Origin: Sphingomonas_R sp036387535
GTDB lineage: Bacteria > Pseudomonadota > Alphaproteobacteria > Sphingomonadales > Sphingomonadaceae
Length of the DNA: 64,000 bases
Assembly: GCF_036387535.1 (NCBI RefSeq)
Contig: NZ_DASVTO010000154.1
Coordinates: forward strand, 13,804 to 77,803
Direction of reading: 5' to 3'
Part shown: in pieces, positions 1 through 10,491 of the stretch
How positions within the stretch are numbered: the stretch's first letter is position 1
Layout of the letters: each line of letters begins with the position of its first letter
Notes under the pieces: model-generated
Database searches by the model: none
What the model was told of the DNA's origin: nothing
The model's input: only the letters and a program-made list of their open reading frames with translations
Translations under genes and position numbers: made by a program

Positions 1-485
1 TCGCATGTCCCCAGTCCGGAAAAGGTCGACCGGCGGATCGTCACCACCTGCGCCGGATCGTCGACGGTCAGGATACCCTGCTCGCTGTCCCGGAACGCGC
101 TGTTCGTGACGGTCAGGTTCCCTTTCTCCAGCCGGATGCCGGCGCCGTTGCGGTCGGGCACGCCGATGTTGCGAAACACCAGCCCGTCGACGGCCGCATC
201 ACGCCCGCGCAGCACCAGCGTCGCCTTGCCCTCGCACGTCCCGCCGTCGAAGATCGCGGTTCCCGATATCGCCGCCGCAAACGCCACCCGGCCGCCACTG
301 ACCACCGCGCAATCCTTGAACGTGCCGGCCGCGATCCGGATCGTCCCGTCGCCTGCCCCGATCGCGTCGACCGCATCCTGCAACCGGTAGAAACTCTGCC
401 CGTTTCCCGTCACGGTGAAGGGGCCAGCCCCCTGTGCGACAGCAGTGGCGGACAATAGGGCGGCAGCAAGGATCAGCTTTTTCAT
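1..485 (-). CDS. Right-handed beta-helix repeat protein, secreted (partial, runs off the window)
   Basis: Open minus-strand frame from the ATG at 485 to the window edge, about 161 codons, with no stop, so the 3' end lies outside. The first ~20 residues (MKKLILAAALLSATAVAQG) form a typical signal peptide. The following sequence has the short G/V/I-rich turns of pectate-lyase-like beta-helix proteins, with phrases such as DGLVFRNIGVPDRNGAGI and LTVTNSAFRDSEQGI. This suggests a periplasmic or secreted parallel beta-helix, possibly a carbohydrate-active or surface protein; no catalytic residues can be assigned from the fragment. It lies 83 bp downstream of metH in the same direction and could share its transcript. 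Confidence 0.7.
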   Translation of the reverse strand, partial: MKKLILAAALLSATAVAQGAGPFTVTGNGQSFYRLQDAVDAIGAGDGTIRIAAGTFKDCAVVSGGRVAFAAAISGTAIFDGGTCEGKATLVLRGRDAAVDGLVFRNIGVPDRNGAGIRLEKGNLTVTNSAFRDSEQGILTVDDPAQVVTIRRSTFSGLGTC

Positions 486-568
486 GGCGCGGACAATGCC
501 CGCGTACGCACAGAAGTCGAGCGCGATCCTCCGCCATTGCTGCTCCATAACGGAACAGCCGGCCTTCG

Positions 569-3208
569 TCAGTCCAGGTTCGGCCGTAACCAGCGTTCCG
601 CCGTATCCAGGTCGACGCCGCGCCGCGCCGCATAGTCGACCAGTTGGTCGCGACCGACCCGCGCCACCCCGAAATAGGCGCTGTCCGGATGCCCGAAATA
701 GAAACCGGACACCGCCGCAGTCGGCAGCATCGCAAAGCTTTCGGTCAGCGTGATTCCGGTTGCCTGTGAAGCCTGCAGCAGGTCGAACAGGATCGGTTTC
801 AGGCTATGGTCCGGACAGGCGGGGTAACCGGGCGCCGGGCGGATGCCACGATACTGCTCCTTCACCAGCGCCTCGTTGGTCAACTGCTCGCCCGCGGCAT
901 AGCCCCACAGGTCGGCGCGGACATACAGATGTAGCCGCTCGGCAAACGCCTCCGCCAACCGGTCGGCCAGCGCTTTCAGCAGGATATCCTGATAATCGTC
1001 GTGGTTCGCCTTGAACCCGGCCAGATGCTCCTCGATCCCGTGCCCCGCCGTCACCGCAAAGCCGCCGATCCAATCGCCCGCCGGATCGATGAAATCGGCC
1101 AGACACATGTTGGCGCGACCCTCGCGCTTGCGGATCTGCTGGCGCAGCATCGGCAGCGCAATCTCGCCATCGTCGGTCCGCACCAGGATATCGTCGCCCT
1201 CGCGCCGGCATGGCCACAGCGCGGCGACACCCCGTGCCGTCAGCCACTTCTCGCCGATGACCCGGTCCAGCATCGCCTGCGCATCCTCCCACAGGCCGCG
1301 CGCGCTTTCCCCCACGATCGGGTCGGACAGGATCGCCGGATAATTGCCGGCAAGCTCCCACGCACGGAAGAAGGGCGTCCAGTCGATATAGTCCCGCAGA
1401 TCCTCCAGCGGCCATTCCGGAAAGACATGCGTGCCCGGCCTGTTCGGCGCGGCCGGCTTCTGCGCGAAATCGGCCGCGAAGCCATTGTCCCGCGCCTCGT
1501 CCAGCGGCGCCAGGTCGCTTTGCCCCTTGTTGGCACGCGCCACCCGCACCGCTTCATATTCGGCGGCCGTCCGCGCCACGAACCCGTCGCGCTGGGTATC
1601 GGACATCAGGGTCGACGCGACGCCCACCGCGCGCGATGCATCCAGCACATGCACCACCGGCCCTGCATATTTCGGCGCGATCCGGAGGGCGGTATGCACC
1701 TTCGACGTGGTCGCCCCACCGATCAGCAGCGGCATCGTCATGTTGCTGCGCGCCATCTCGGCGGCAACCGTCACCATCTCGTCCAACGATGGCGTGATCA
1801 GGCCGGACAGCCCGATCATGTCGGCATCATTGTCGGCCGCCGCCTTCAGGATCTCCGTCCACGGCACCATCACGCCCATGTCGATCACTTCATAGCCGTT
1901 GCATTGCAACACCACGCCGACGATGTTCTTGCCGATGTCATGCACGTCGCCCTTGACGGTCGCCATGATGATCCGGCCCTTGGCGCGCGTGCCCGGCTCC
2001 TTCTGCGCCTCGATGAACGGCAGCAGATGGGCGACCGCCTTTTTCATCACCCGCGCGGATTTCACGACCTGCGGCAGGAACATCTTGCCCGATCCGAACA
2101 GGTCGCCGACGACGTTCATCCCGTCCATCAACGGCCCTTCGATCACCTCGATCGGCCGCGGATAAAGCTGTCGCGCTTCCTCGGTATCCTCCACGACATG
2201 CGCGTCGATCCCCTTGACCAGCGCATGTTCCAGCCGTTTCACCACATCCCAGCCGCGCCATTCCGCCGCCGCCTTTTCCGCCACCGCGTCGGTCCCGCGA
2301 TATTTCTCGGCCAGCGTGATCATCCGCTCGGTCGCATCCTCGCGCCGGTCCCAGATGACGTCCTCGCACGCCTCGCGCAGCTCGGGATCGATCGCGTCGT
2401 ACACGTCAAGCTGCCCGGCATTGACGATGCCCATGTCCATGCCCGCCTGGATCGCATGGTACAGGAACACCGAATGCATCGCCCGCCGCACCGGTTCGTT
2501 GCCGCGGAACGAGAAGCTCAGATTGGAGACACCACCGGAAATGTGAGCATGCGGGCACCGCACCCGGATGTCGCGGCACGCCTCGATGAAATCGATCGCA
2601 TAGCGGCGATGCTCGTCAATGCCGGTCGCAATCGCAAAGATGTTCGGATCGAAGATGATGTCCTGCGGATCGAACCCGATCCCCACCAGCAGGTCATAGG
2701 CGCGTCCGCAAATCTCGACCTTGCGCGCGCGGGTGTCCGCCTGTCCGACCTCGTCGAACGCCATGACGACGACGGCCGCACCATAAGCCATCACCTTCCG
2801 CGCATATTTCAGGAACTCGGCCTCGCCCTCCTTCATGCTGATCGAATTGACGATCGGCTTGCCGGACACGCATTTCAGCCCGGCCTCGATCACGGTCCAT
2901 TTGGAACTGTCGACCATCACGGGCACGCGCGCGATATCGGGCTCGGCCGCGATCAGCTTCAGAAAGGTGGTCATCGCCACCTCCGCGTCCAGCAGGCCCT
3001 CGTCCATGTTGACGTCTACGACCTGCGCGCCCGCCTCCACCTGCTGCCGCGCCACCTCGACCGCGGCGGGATAGTCGCCCGCCATGATCAGCTTCTTGAA
3101 CTTCGCCGACCCCGTCACATTGGTCCGCTCGCCGATATTGACGAAGTTGGCGGTCGACACCGCCGGGGTCTCGTCATCGGGAAGCAGGGAAGCGGTCGCC
3201 ACGTTCAT
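569..3208 (-). CDS. metH: Methionine synthase, C-terminal part (pterin, cobalamin and activation domains)
   Basis: 879 residues covering modules 2-4 of cobalamin-dependent methionine synthase. A pterin-binding TIM barrel occupies about residues 20-280 (NFVNIGERTNVTGS near the start). The helical cap and the Rossmann B12 domain follow, with the signature D421-V-H423-D-I-G426, where the His is the lower cobalt ligand. The rest is the SAM-dependent reactivation domain. The homocysteine-binding module is absent and is encoded by the gene 85 bp upstream, so the enzyme is made as two polypeptides that must associate. Together they transfer the methyl group of 5-methyl-THF to homocysteine. Last gene of the regulator-metF-metH operon. 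Initiates at the ATG at 3208. Confidence 0.97.
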   Translation of the reverse strand: MNVATASLLPDDETPAVSTANFVNIGERTNVTGSAKFKKLIMAGDYPAAVEVARQQVEAGAQVVDVNMDEGLLDAEVAMTTFLKLIAAEPDIARVPVMVDSSKWTVIEAGLKCVSGKPIVNSISMKEGEAEFLKYARKVMAYGAAVVVMAFDEVGQADTRARKVEICGRAYDLLVGIGFDPQDIIFDPNIFAIATGIDEHRRYAIDFIEACRDIRVRCPHAHISGGVSNLSFSFRGNEPVRRAMHSVFLYHAIQAGMDMGIVNAGQLDVYDAIDPELREACEDVIWDRREDATERMITLAEKYRGTDAVAEKAAAEWRGWDVVKRLEHALVKGIDAHVVEDTEEARQLYPRPIEVIEGPLMDGMNVVGDLFGSGKMFLPQVVKSARVMKKAVAHLLPFIEAQKEPGTRAKGRIIMATVKGDVHDIGKNIVGVVLQCNGYEVIDMGVMVPWTEILKAAADNDADMIGLSGLITPSLDEMVTVAAEMARSNMTMPLLIGGATTSKVHTALRIAPKYAGPVVHVLDASRAVGVASTLMSDTQRDGFVARTAAEYEAVRVARANKGQSDLAPLDEARDNGFAADFAQKPAAPNRPGTHVFPEWPLEDLRDYIDWTPFFRAWELAGNYPAILSDPIVGESARGLWEDAQAMLDRVIGEKWLTARGVAALWPCRREGDDILVRTDDGEIALPMLRQQIRKREGRANMCLADFIDPAGDWIGGFAVTAGHGIEEHLAGFKANHDDYQDILLKALADRLAEAFAERLHLYVRADLWGYAAGEQLTNEALVKEQYRGIRPAPGYPACPDHSLKPILFDLLQASQATGITLTESFAMLPTAAVSGFYFGHPDSAYFGVARVGRDQLVDYAARRGVDLDTAERWLRPNLD

Positions 3209-3293
3209 TCTACCTTCAATCCAGTACCGGCCGCGCAGGCGGGGTCCAATTCCAACCGTCGATCTGGCCCCCCGCCTGCGCGGGAGAGCGGAC

Positions 3294-4349
3294 TTATGCC
3301 GCCAATACCATCGGATCCAGGCCCGCCAGCGTCGTCTTCACCGCCAGCACCGGCACCGGCCGCGGCCTGTGTCCTTGCACCGCCTTCGCCATCGCCGCGA
3401 TATGCCCCGGCGTCGAACCGCAACATCCGCCGACGACATTGACCAGCTGCCCCTCCGCCCATTCGCGGATGAAACCGCCCGTCGTCTCCGGCTGCTCGTC
3501 ATATTCGCCGAGATCATTGGGCAGCCCGGCATTGGGATAGACCATCACCAGCGCATCGGCGATCCCCGACAGCACCTGTACATGCGGCCGCAGCAGGTCC
3601 GCCCCGAATGCGCAGTTGAGCCCGATCGTCAGCGGCCGAGCATGCCGCACCGTATACCAGAATGCCTCGACCGAATGGCCCGACAGGTTGCGCCCCGACA
3701 TGTCGGTGATCGTCATCGAGATCATCACCGGCACCTCAGTCTCCCGCGCCTCCGCCACCTCGATCACCGCCATGATCGCCGCCTTCGCGTTCAGCGTGTC
3801 GAAGATCGTCTCGATCAGGATGAAATCGCAGCCGCCATCCAGCAGCGCCGCCGCCTGATCGGCATAGACCGCCTTCATCGTGTCGAAATCGACCGCACGG
3901 AAACCCGGATCGTTGACGTCCGGCGACAGCGACAATGTCTTGTTGGTCGGCCCGATCGCCCCGGCCACGAACCGCGGCCGCCCGTCACGCGCCTGATACT
4001 CATCCGCCGCCACCCGCGCGATCCGTGCCGCCGCCAGGTTCATGTCCCGGACCAAGTGGACCGCGCCATAATCCTCCTGGCTGATCAGGTTGGCATTGAA
4101 CGTGTTGGTCGACACGATGTCCGATCCCGCATCCAGATAGGCGCGCGTGATCGCATCGATCACATCGGCGCGCGTCAGCACCAGCAGGTCGTTATTTCCC
4201 TTCTGGTCGAGCGCGAGATCATACCCCCCGCGATAATCCGTTTCCTGCAACCCATAGCCCTGGATCATCGTCCCGAACGCGCCATCGGTGATCAGCACGC
4301 GGTCGGCGGCCTGTTCGCGGAACCGGGCGGCGGCGGCAGAGGGCTTCAT
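3294..4349 (-). CDS. metH: Methionine synthase, N-terminal part (homocysteine S-methyltransferase module)
   Basis: 351 residues from the ATG at 4349; a TTG 12 bases upstream extends the frame but is a weaker choice. This is the homocysteine-binding barrel of MetH, with the three zinc-ligating cysteines visible at C246 (GLNCAFG) and C309/C310 (GGCCGSTPGH). It ends where the pterin domain would begin in single-chain MetH, and the next gene supplies the remaining modules. The split is clean: there is a normal stop, an 85-bp spacer and a normal new start, so it is a gene fission and not a frameshift. It lies 54 bp downstream of metF, which makes its methyl donor. Confidence 0.96.
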   Translation of the reverse strand: MKPSAAAARFREQAADRVLITDGAFGTMIQGYGLQETDYRGGYDLALDQKGNNDLLVLTRADVIDAITRAYLDAGSDIVSTNTFNANLISQEDYGAVHLVRDMNLAAARIARVAADEYQARDGRPRFVAGAIGPTNKTLSLSPDVNDPGFRAVDFDTMKAVYADQAAALLDGGCDFILIETIFDTLNAKAAIMAVIEVAEARETEVPVMISMTITDMSGRNLSGHSVEAFWYTVRHARPLTIGLNCAFGADLLRPHVQVLSGIADALVMVYPNAGLPNDLGEYDEQPETTGGFIREWAEGQLVNVVGGCCGSTPGHIAAMAKAVQGHRPRPVPVLAVKTTLAGLDPMVLAA

Positions 4350-4403
4350 AGTCGTTTCCAATGGTAAAGGGCTGACATCCCGGCCTGTCCCCCGGCGGGA
4401 GGA

Positions 4404-5351
4404 TCAGGCCGCCTGCTCCAGCGCCACAGTTCCTGTTCCCGGCCGCTTGCCGAGCAGATGGCAGATCGCATAGGCCAGTTCGGCCCGGTTGAGCGTGTAG
4501 AAGTGAAATTCCCGCACCCCGCCCGCATACAGCTTGCGGCACATCTCGGCCGCCACCGTCGCCGCCACCAGCTGCCGCGTCGCGGGATGATCGTCCAGCC
4601 CGTCGAACAGCCGGTCCATCCACGCCGGGATCTCCGCGCCGCACATCGCGGCGAACTTGCGCGTCTGCGCCACGTTCGACACCGGCAGGATGCCCGGCAC
4701 GATATCCGCGCTGATCCCCGCCGCCGCCGCGCGGTCGCGAAACCGGAAATAGGCTTCGGGGGAGAAGAAGAATTGCGTGATCGCGCGGGTCGCGCCGGAA
4801 TCGATCTTGCGCTTCAGGTTCAGGATGTCGGTATCGGCGCACGTCGCCTCCGGATGCATCTCAGGATAGGCCGCGACCGAAATCTCGAACGGTGCGATCC
4901 CGCGCAACCCCTCCACCAGTTCGGCCGCCGATCGGTAGCCGTCGGCATGCGGCGCGAACCGTTCGCCCTCCCGCGGCGGATCGCCGCGCAGTGCCACGAT
5001 ATGGCGCACGCCCGCCGCCCAATAGGCCCGCGCCACCTCGGCAATTTCGTCGCGCGATGCGTCGACGCAGGTCAGGTGCGCGGCCGCCGGCACGTCGGTT
5101 TCCGCGGCGATCCGCGCCACCGTCGCGTGCGTGCGCTCGCGCGTCGACCCGCCGGCGCCGTACGTGACCGACACGAATTCCGGTTTCAACGGCGCCAGCG
5201 TCTGGATCGCCTGCCACATCGTCTGTTCCATCTTCTCGCTTTTGGGCGGAAAGAATTCGAACGACACCTTCGCATCGCCCGCGACATCCGCGAACAGCGG
5301 CGCGTCCAGCGCGCGCCGCGCTTCTTCCAGTTCGGCGACCGACATCGTCAT
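4404..5351 (-). CDS. metF: 5,10-methylenetetrahydrofolate reductase
   Basis: 315-residue flavoprotein that reduces methylene-THF to 5-methyl-THF, the methyl donor for MetH encoded just downstream. Family signatures include FEFFPPKSEKMEQTMW near the N-terminus, VTYGAGGSTRERT and AHLTCVDASRDEI. The start is the ATG at 5351: its last two bases form part of the TGA of the preceding regulator gene (ATGA overlap), which indicates translational coupling and rejects the longer in-frame upstream extension. Length matches bacterial MetF (about 300 residues). Confidence 0.96.
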   Translation of the reverse strand: MTMSVAELEEARRALDAPLFADVAGDAKVSFEFFPPKSEKMEQTMWQAIQTLAPLKPEFVSVTYGAGGSTRERTHATVARIAAETDVPAAAHLTCVDASRDEIAEVARAYWAAGVRHIVALRGDPPREGERFAPHADGYRSAAELVEGLRGIAPFEISVAAYPEMHPEATCADTDILNLKRKIDSGATRAITQFFFSPEAYFRFRDRAAAAGISADIVPGILPVSNVAQTRKFAAMCGAEIPAWMDRLFDGLDDHPATRQLVAATVAAEMCRKLYAGGVREFHFYTLNRAELAYAICHLLGKRPGTGTVALEQAA

Positions 5352-6304
5352 GCGGCGATCCTCTTCGATAGGGGCCCGGCACCCTTGCGCCCCAGCCACA
5401 ATTTCACCGTCAGCGCACCACCGGCCAATTCCTGCACTTCGTCCAGGATCAACCCGGCGTCGCCGAACCATGCCTGCACCTGCGCATCGTCAAACCCCAG
5501 CCGGACATGCGCCGCCCGCTGCCGCAATTCCTCGCGCTCGTGCCGCGCGAAATCGACGATCAGCAAGCGTCCGCCACGCACCAGCAGCCGTGCCGCCTCC
5601 GCAATTGCCGCCGCCGGCTGCTGCGCATAATGCAGGACCTGATGCAGCACCGCGGTATCCGCCGATCCGGGTGGCAGCGGCAGCGCATACATGTCACCCT
5701 GGCGCAGTTCGACCGACGCCAGCCCGGCGTCCGACAATTTCGACCGCGCCATGCGCAGCATCTCCGGGCTTCGGTCGACACCCAAAGCCTGGTTCGCCAA
5801 CGGCGCAAGCAATTCGATCATCCGCCCGGTCCCGGTGCCGATATCCACCAGCCGCCCGACCATGCCCGCGGACAGCATCGCGACCGTCGCCGCCTCGACC
5901 TCGCTCTCCGCCACATGCAGCGACCGGATCGCATCCCATTCCGCCGCGTGATCCGCGAACCATGCTTCCGCCGCCGCCGCGCGATCGGCCCGCACCGCGG
6001 TCAACCGATCACGATCGGCACGCGCCTCATGGTCCTCCGGCCGCCGCCAGCCATCGGCCGCTGCCAGCAACGGTTCGACCCGCACGCGGTCACCCAGCCC
6101 CACGAAAACCCAGGCGCCTTCCTTGCGTCGATCCGCCAGCCCGACGTCGGTCAGGATCTTCACATGACGCGACACCCGCGGCTGGCTTTGCCCCAGCACC
6201 TGCGCCAGTTCTCCGACCGAAAGTTCCATCGCGCGCAACAACGCCATGATCCGCAACCGCGTCGGGTCCGCCAGCGCGCGGAAGATGTCGATCAACGGTG
6301 CCAT
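5348..6304 (-). CDS. ArsR-family regulator fused to a SAM-dependent methyltransferase domain (SahR-like)
   Basis: 318 residues. Residues ~1-90 are an ArsR-type winged helix (DIFRALADPTRLRIMALL, then SVGELAQVLGQSQPRVSRHV). Residues ~130-300 are a class I methyltransferase fold with the SAM loop VDIGTGTGRMIELL. It heads an operon with metF and both halves of metH, so it very probably senses the methionine cycle. Fusions of this architecture next to methionine genes are known as SahR, which responds to S-adenosylhomocysteine; that assignment is by architecture and context. A 28-bp palindrome immediately upstream of the ATG at 6304 suggests autoregulation. The leader is very short, with no obvious Shine-Dalgarno. 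Confidence 0.88.
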   Translation of the reverse strand: MAPLIDIFRALADPTRLRIMALLRAMELSVGELAQVLGQSQPRVSRHVKILTDVGLADRRKEGAWVFVGLGDRVRVEPLLAAADGWRRPEDHEARADRDRLTAVRADRAAAAEAWFADHAAEWDAIRSLHVAESEVEAATVAMLSAGMVGRLVDIGTGTGRMIELLAPLANQALGVDRSPEMLRMARSKLSDAGLASVELRQGDMYALPLPPGSADTAVLHQVLHYAQQPAAAIAEAARLLVRGGRLLIVDFARHEREELRQRAAHVRLGFDDAQVQAWFGDAGLILDEVQELAGGALTVKLWLGRKGAGPLSKRIAA

Positions 6305-6308
6305 GTCG

Positions 6309-6336
6309 ATATAAGGACATAAAGATGTCTTTATAT
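6309..6336. promoter_or_regulatory. Palindromic operator in front of the methionine-cycle operon
   Basis: Two 12-base arms, ATATAAGGACAT and ATGTCTTTATAT, separated by 4 bases; 11 of 12 positions are complementary. The site is AT-rich in a very GC-rich neighbourhood and ends 4 bases from the regulator start codon, where binding would block initiation. Size and two-fold symmetry suit a dimeric ArsR protein. It also lies 77 bp upstream of the divergent mlaA-like gene. Confidence 0.72.
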
Positions 6337-6413
6337 GAATGCAAGCGACTTGTGTGGGTTGGGGTGCTGTGGCACGCGCCGGTCTTGCCCGCGGGCACTG
6401 TGCAATACGGGAT

Positions 6414-7439
6414 ATGAAGATGCGGATAATGGCAACGGTCTGTGTGGCCGCGCTGCTCGGCGGCAATGGTGCGGCACAGGCACAGACGCCGGCATCTCCC
6501 CCCGTCTCGGCGCCCACGCCGGCACAGCCCGGACCGACGTCCCCGGCACCGACCGCCGCCGCCGCGGAGCCCGGCTTCTTGACCGACGGGCTTGGCGATC
6601 CCGCGCCCGAACCGCGCGACCGGTATGAAAAACTCAATCGCGGTATCTGGGACTTCAACCAGGTGGTCGATCGCATCCTGCTGAAACCCGTATCGTCGGG
6701 CTATCGCAAGATCGTGCCGCGCATCCTGCGCAGCGGCATCAGCCATGTCTTCAACAATCTCGGCGAACCCTGGTCGTTCGTCAACAACCTGCTTCAGGGC
6801 AAGCCGAAACGCGCGCTCAACAATCTGGGCCGCTTCGTGGTCAACACCACCATCGGCGTCGGCGGGCTGGTCGATCACGCCAGCAAGATCGGCATCGCGC
6901 CACGGCCGGAGGATTTCGGCCAGACGCTGGCAGTCTGGGGCGTGAAGAGCAGCGCCTACGTCGTCCTGCCGGTGCTCGGCCCCTCGACGGTGCGCGACGG
7001 CGTCGGCACGGGCGTATCGTTCGTAGCCGACCCGTACCAGATCGCGCTCAACCAGAGCGACCTGTCGGTCTGGACGAAACGCGGGATCGCCGCCCTGTCG
7101 GTCGTCAGCATCCGCGCCGATCTGACCGAAAGCGGCGCCGACGAGTTCCTCGCCTCCAGTCTTGATCCCTATGCCAGCGCGCGCTCCGCATTCCTGCAAC
7201 GGCGTGCCGCCGCGATCGCCAATCAGGAGGATGATGCGCTGGACGACGCTGGACCTGGCATGGGCGCCGACACCGGCGGAACCGATCCGGCCATTGCCGA
7301 TCCGTCTACCTCGACCACAGCGCCCGAAACGCCCGCAGCCGCGCCAGCGTCGGAACCGCAAGCCCCGCCGACGCCGACACCCAGCGCCATCGCAAACCCG
7401 CCGGCGGCATCGCCGCGGCTCGCCTATCTGCTCGATTGA
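6414..7439 (+). CDS. mlaA: MlaA (VacJ) family outer-membrane lipid-asymmetry protein
   Basis: 341 residues. The N-terminus is a signal peptide ending near AAQAQ, without a lipobox cysteine, so unlike E. coli MlaA it is probably not lipidated. The core (about residues 60-280) carries MlaA family sequence: DRYEKLNRGIWDFNQVVD, FVNNLLQGKPKRALNNLGRF, FGQTLAVWGVKSSAYVVLP. MlaA removes phospholipids from the outer leaflet and passes them to the MlaC/MlaFEDB system. The last ~80 residues are a low-complexity Pro/Ala/Thr tail not needed for the fold. The ATGs at 6414 and 6420 are both possible starts. Divergent from the methionine operon. Confidence 0.88.
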   Translation: MKMRIMATVCVAALLGGNGAAQAQTPASPPVSAPTPAQPGPTSPAPTAAAAEPGFLTDGLGDPAPEPRDRYEKLNRGIWDFNQVVDRILLKPVSSGYRKIVPRILRSGISHVFNNLGEPWSFVNNLLQGKPKRALNNLGRFVVNTTIGVGGLVDHASKIGIAPRPEDFGQTLAVWGVKSSAYVVLPVLGPSTVRDGVGTGVSFVADPYQIALNQSDLSVWTKRGIAALSVVSIRADLTESGADEFLASSLDPYASARSAFLQRRAAAIANQEDDALDDAGPGMGADTGGTDPAIADPSTSTTAPETPAAAPASEPQAPPTPTPSAIANPPAASPRLAYLLD

Positions 7440-7461
7440 CCAACCCGAAGGAAGGATTCTC

Positions 7462-7767
7462 ATGAAGAAGCTCACGACCGTCTCACTGGCCCTGATCGTG
7501 GCTGCCGGCCTGTCCGCATGCAGCGCAAAGACGCAGAACGAGGCCAGCCAGGCCACCGACGCCGCATCCGCCGATATCAACGCCACCGCATCCGAAGCCG
7601 TCGCGGACACGTCGAATGCGCTTGATGCCGCCGGCAGCAGCATCGAGAATGGCGCCGCCGCGCTTGGCAGCGCGACCGAAAACACGCTGGATGCCGCGGG
7701 CCGGGAAGCCGACAAGACCGGCGCGGCACTGGAAAATGGCGCCAAGGCCGTCGACAACAGCATGTAA
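7462..7767 (+). CDS. Small alanine-rich lipoprotein
   Basis: 101 residues following a good ribosome-binding site (GAAGGA) 22 bases after the mlaA-like stop, so co-transcribed with it. The signal MKKLTTVSLALIVAAGLSAC ends in a lipobox with Cys20. The mature part is a repeated Ala/Asp/Ser/Thr heptad-like sequence (ATDAASADINATASEAVADT), predicted to form a long amphipathic helix or coiled coil similar to small entericidin- or Lpp-like lipoproteins. Function unknown; an envelope structural or stress role is the likeliest reading. Confidence 0.8.
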   Translation: MKKLTTVSLALIVAAGLSACSAKTQNEASQATDAASADINATASEAVADTSNALDAAGSSIENGAAALGSATENTLDAAGREADKTGAALENGAKAVDNSM

Positions 7768-7773
7768 TCAGGC

Positions 7774-7805
7774 GCCGACCGCGTCGCGCTTGCGACGCGG
7801 TCGGC
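7774..7805. terminator. Hairpin between convergent genes
   Basis: Perfect 14-bp stem (GCCGACCGCGTCGC with its complement) around the 4-base loop GCTT, placed between the stop of the plus-strand lipoprotein and the stop of the minus-strand lipoprotein. There is no clear T-run on either side, so it may act with Rho or simply stabilise 3' ends of both transcripts. Confidence 0.65.
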
Positions 7806-7810
7806 CGGCA

Positions 7811-8578
7811 TCACCGCACGGCGATCCGCTGCCGCCCATCCACAAGCTCGGGTCGCCAGTCGATCAGCGTATCGATGCCGACATAATCCAGCTTCGGTGC
7901 GCTGGCGGCCGCTTTTGCGGTGCCGCTGTCCTGGCCGCTCTCCCAGGCCGCCAGTTCGCGGCGATACTGATCGTAACCCCGATAGACATCCAGGAACGGC
8001 GCCTCCAGCCGCGCCAGCGCCGCACCGGCAAAGGGCAGGAACCCGGCCGGATCAATCGTCCGCGCCTCTGCCAGGATGCTGGTCGCAACCGCGCAGAAGC
8101 CGGGCTTTGCCGGCGGCAGTGCAAAGAAATTATAGACCCGCGTCGCCGCGATATCCTGTGCCGTCTGCCAGTCCGATCCGCCCGCCACCCGGAACCTTGC
8201 CTGCACCGCGTCATACGCCTTGGCGAGCACCGCCTTCTGCCGGCGCAGCATCGCATTATAGTCGGCGGCCAGCACCGCCTCATCCGGTCCACGGCATGCC
8301 AGTACCGCGACGTTCAATGCCGACCGGACATGCCACCCCGCCTGCTCCGGCGTCAGCGCGCTGTTGATCGTGCGATAATGCCCGTCCGCATCGATCGGCG
8401 GGACGGACAGCCGTTCCGGTATGCCCGCCGGCAATTCCGGACGCGAAGCCTTCGCCTCTGGCGGCGCGGTGACGTGCAGCGATGGCACTGGCGTCCGCGT
8501 GGCACAGCCGCCGAGCGCCATCAGCGCGCCGATGACGGTCCCGGCCAGCCGGACCGATCTCTTGCCTGTCGCCGTCAC
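7811..8578 (-). CDS. Hypothetical lipoprotein
   Basis: 255 residues from a GTG at 8578 with an AAAGGGG-type ribosome-binding site about 10 bases upstream. The first ~25 residues form a lipoprotein signal ending LMALGGC. The mature protein is mostly alpha-helical in composition (LTPEQAGWHVRSALNVAVLA, YNAMLRRQKAVLAKAYDAVQ) with no motif I recognise. The frame extends upstream without a stop, but that part has shadow-type composition and crosses the groEL terminator, so the lipoprotein start is preferred. Function unknown. Confidence 0.72.
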   Translation of the reverse strand: MTATGKRSVRLAGTVIGALMALGGCATRTPVPSLHVTAPPEAKASRPELPAGIPERLSVPPIDADGHYRTINSALTPEQAGWHVRSALNVAVLACRGPDEAVLAADYNAMLRRQKAVLAKAYDAVQARFRVAGGSDWQTAQDIAATRVYNFFALPPAKPGFCAVATSILAEARTIDPAGFLPFAGAALARLEAPFLDVYRGYDQYRRELAAWESGQDSGTAKAAASAPKLDYVGIDTLIDWRPELVDGRQRIAVR

Positions 8579-8713
8579 TGCCGCTCGCCCCTTTGATCGC
8601 CGGTCACGGAGGGAACAGTCCGGAACCGCAAAAGACCAACCATTTCCGGTGAATACCGTCCGGCTGTGTCGCCGCGGCGACAGGTTCCGCAGCGGCCAGT
8701 CACCCATATGCAA

Positions 8714-8743
8714 GAAGGGCCGGGGTTCGCACCCCGGCCCTTC
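8714..8743 (-). terminator. groESL terminator
   Basis: 13-bp perfect stem (GAAGGGCCGGGGT with its complement) closing a four-base TCGC loop, 26 bases past the groEL stop. Read on the minus strand it ends the chaperonin transcript. Confidence 0.8.
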
Positions 8744-8768
8744 CTGTCGTTCGGTCTGTTCGGCTGAC

Positions 8769-10427
<1,659 letters not shown>

Positions 10428-10491
10428 GATGGCTACCCTTTCCTAGGAAGTTGACGAAGTTGTCTTGTGAAACGACCGCGAAAATCGTGGC

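Noticed and set aside
3209..3293. CCCGCCTGCGCGGG palindrome between the two metH halves
   Set aside because: A short GC palindrome expected by chance in a high-GC genome; not repeated elsewhere in the window as far as I saw.
1001..3442. 813-codon plus-strand open frame antisense to metH
   Set aside because: Arg/His/Pro-rich composition typical of GC-rich shadow frames; the opposite strand encodes unmistakable MetH.
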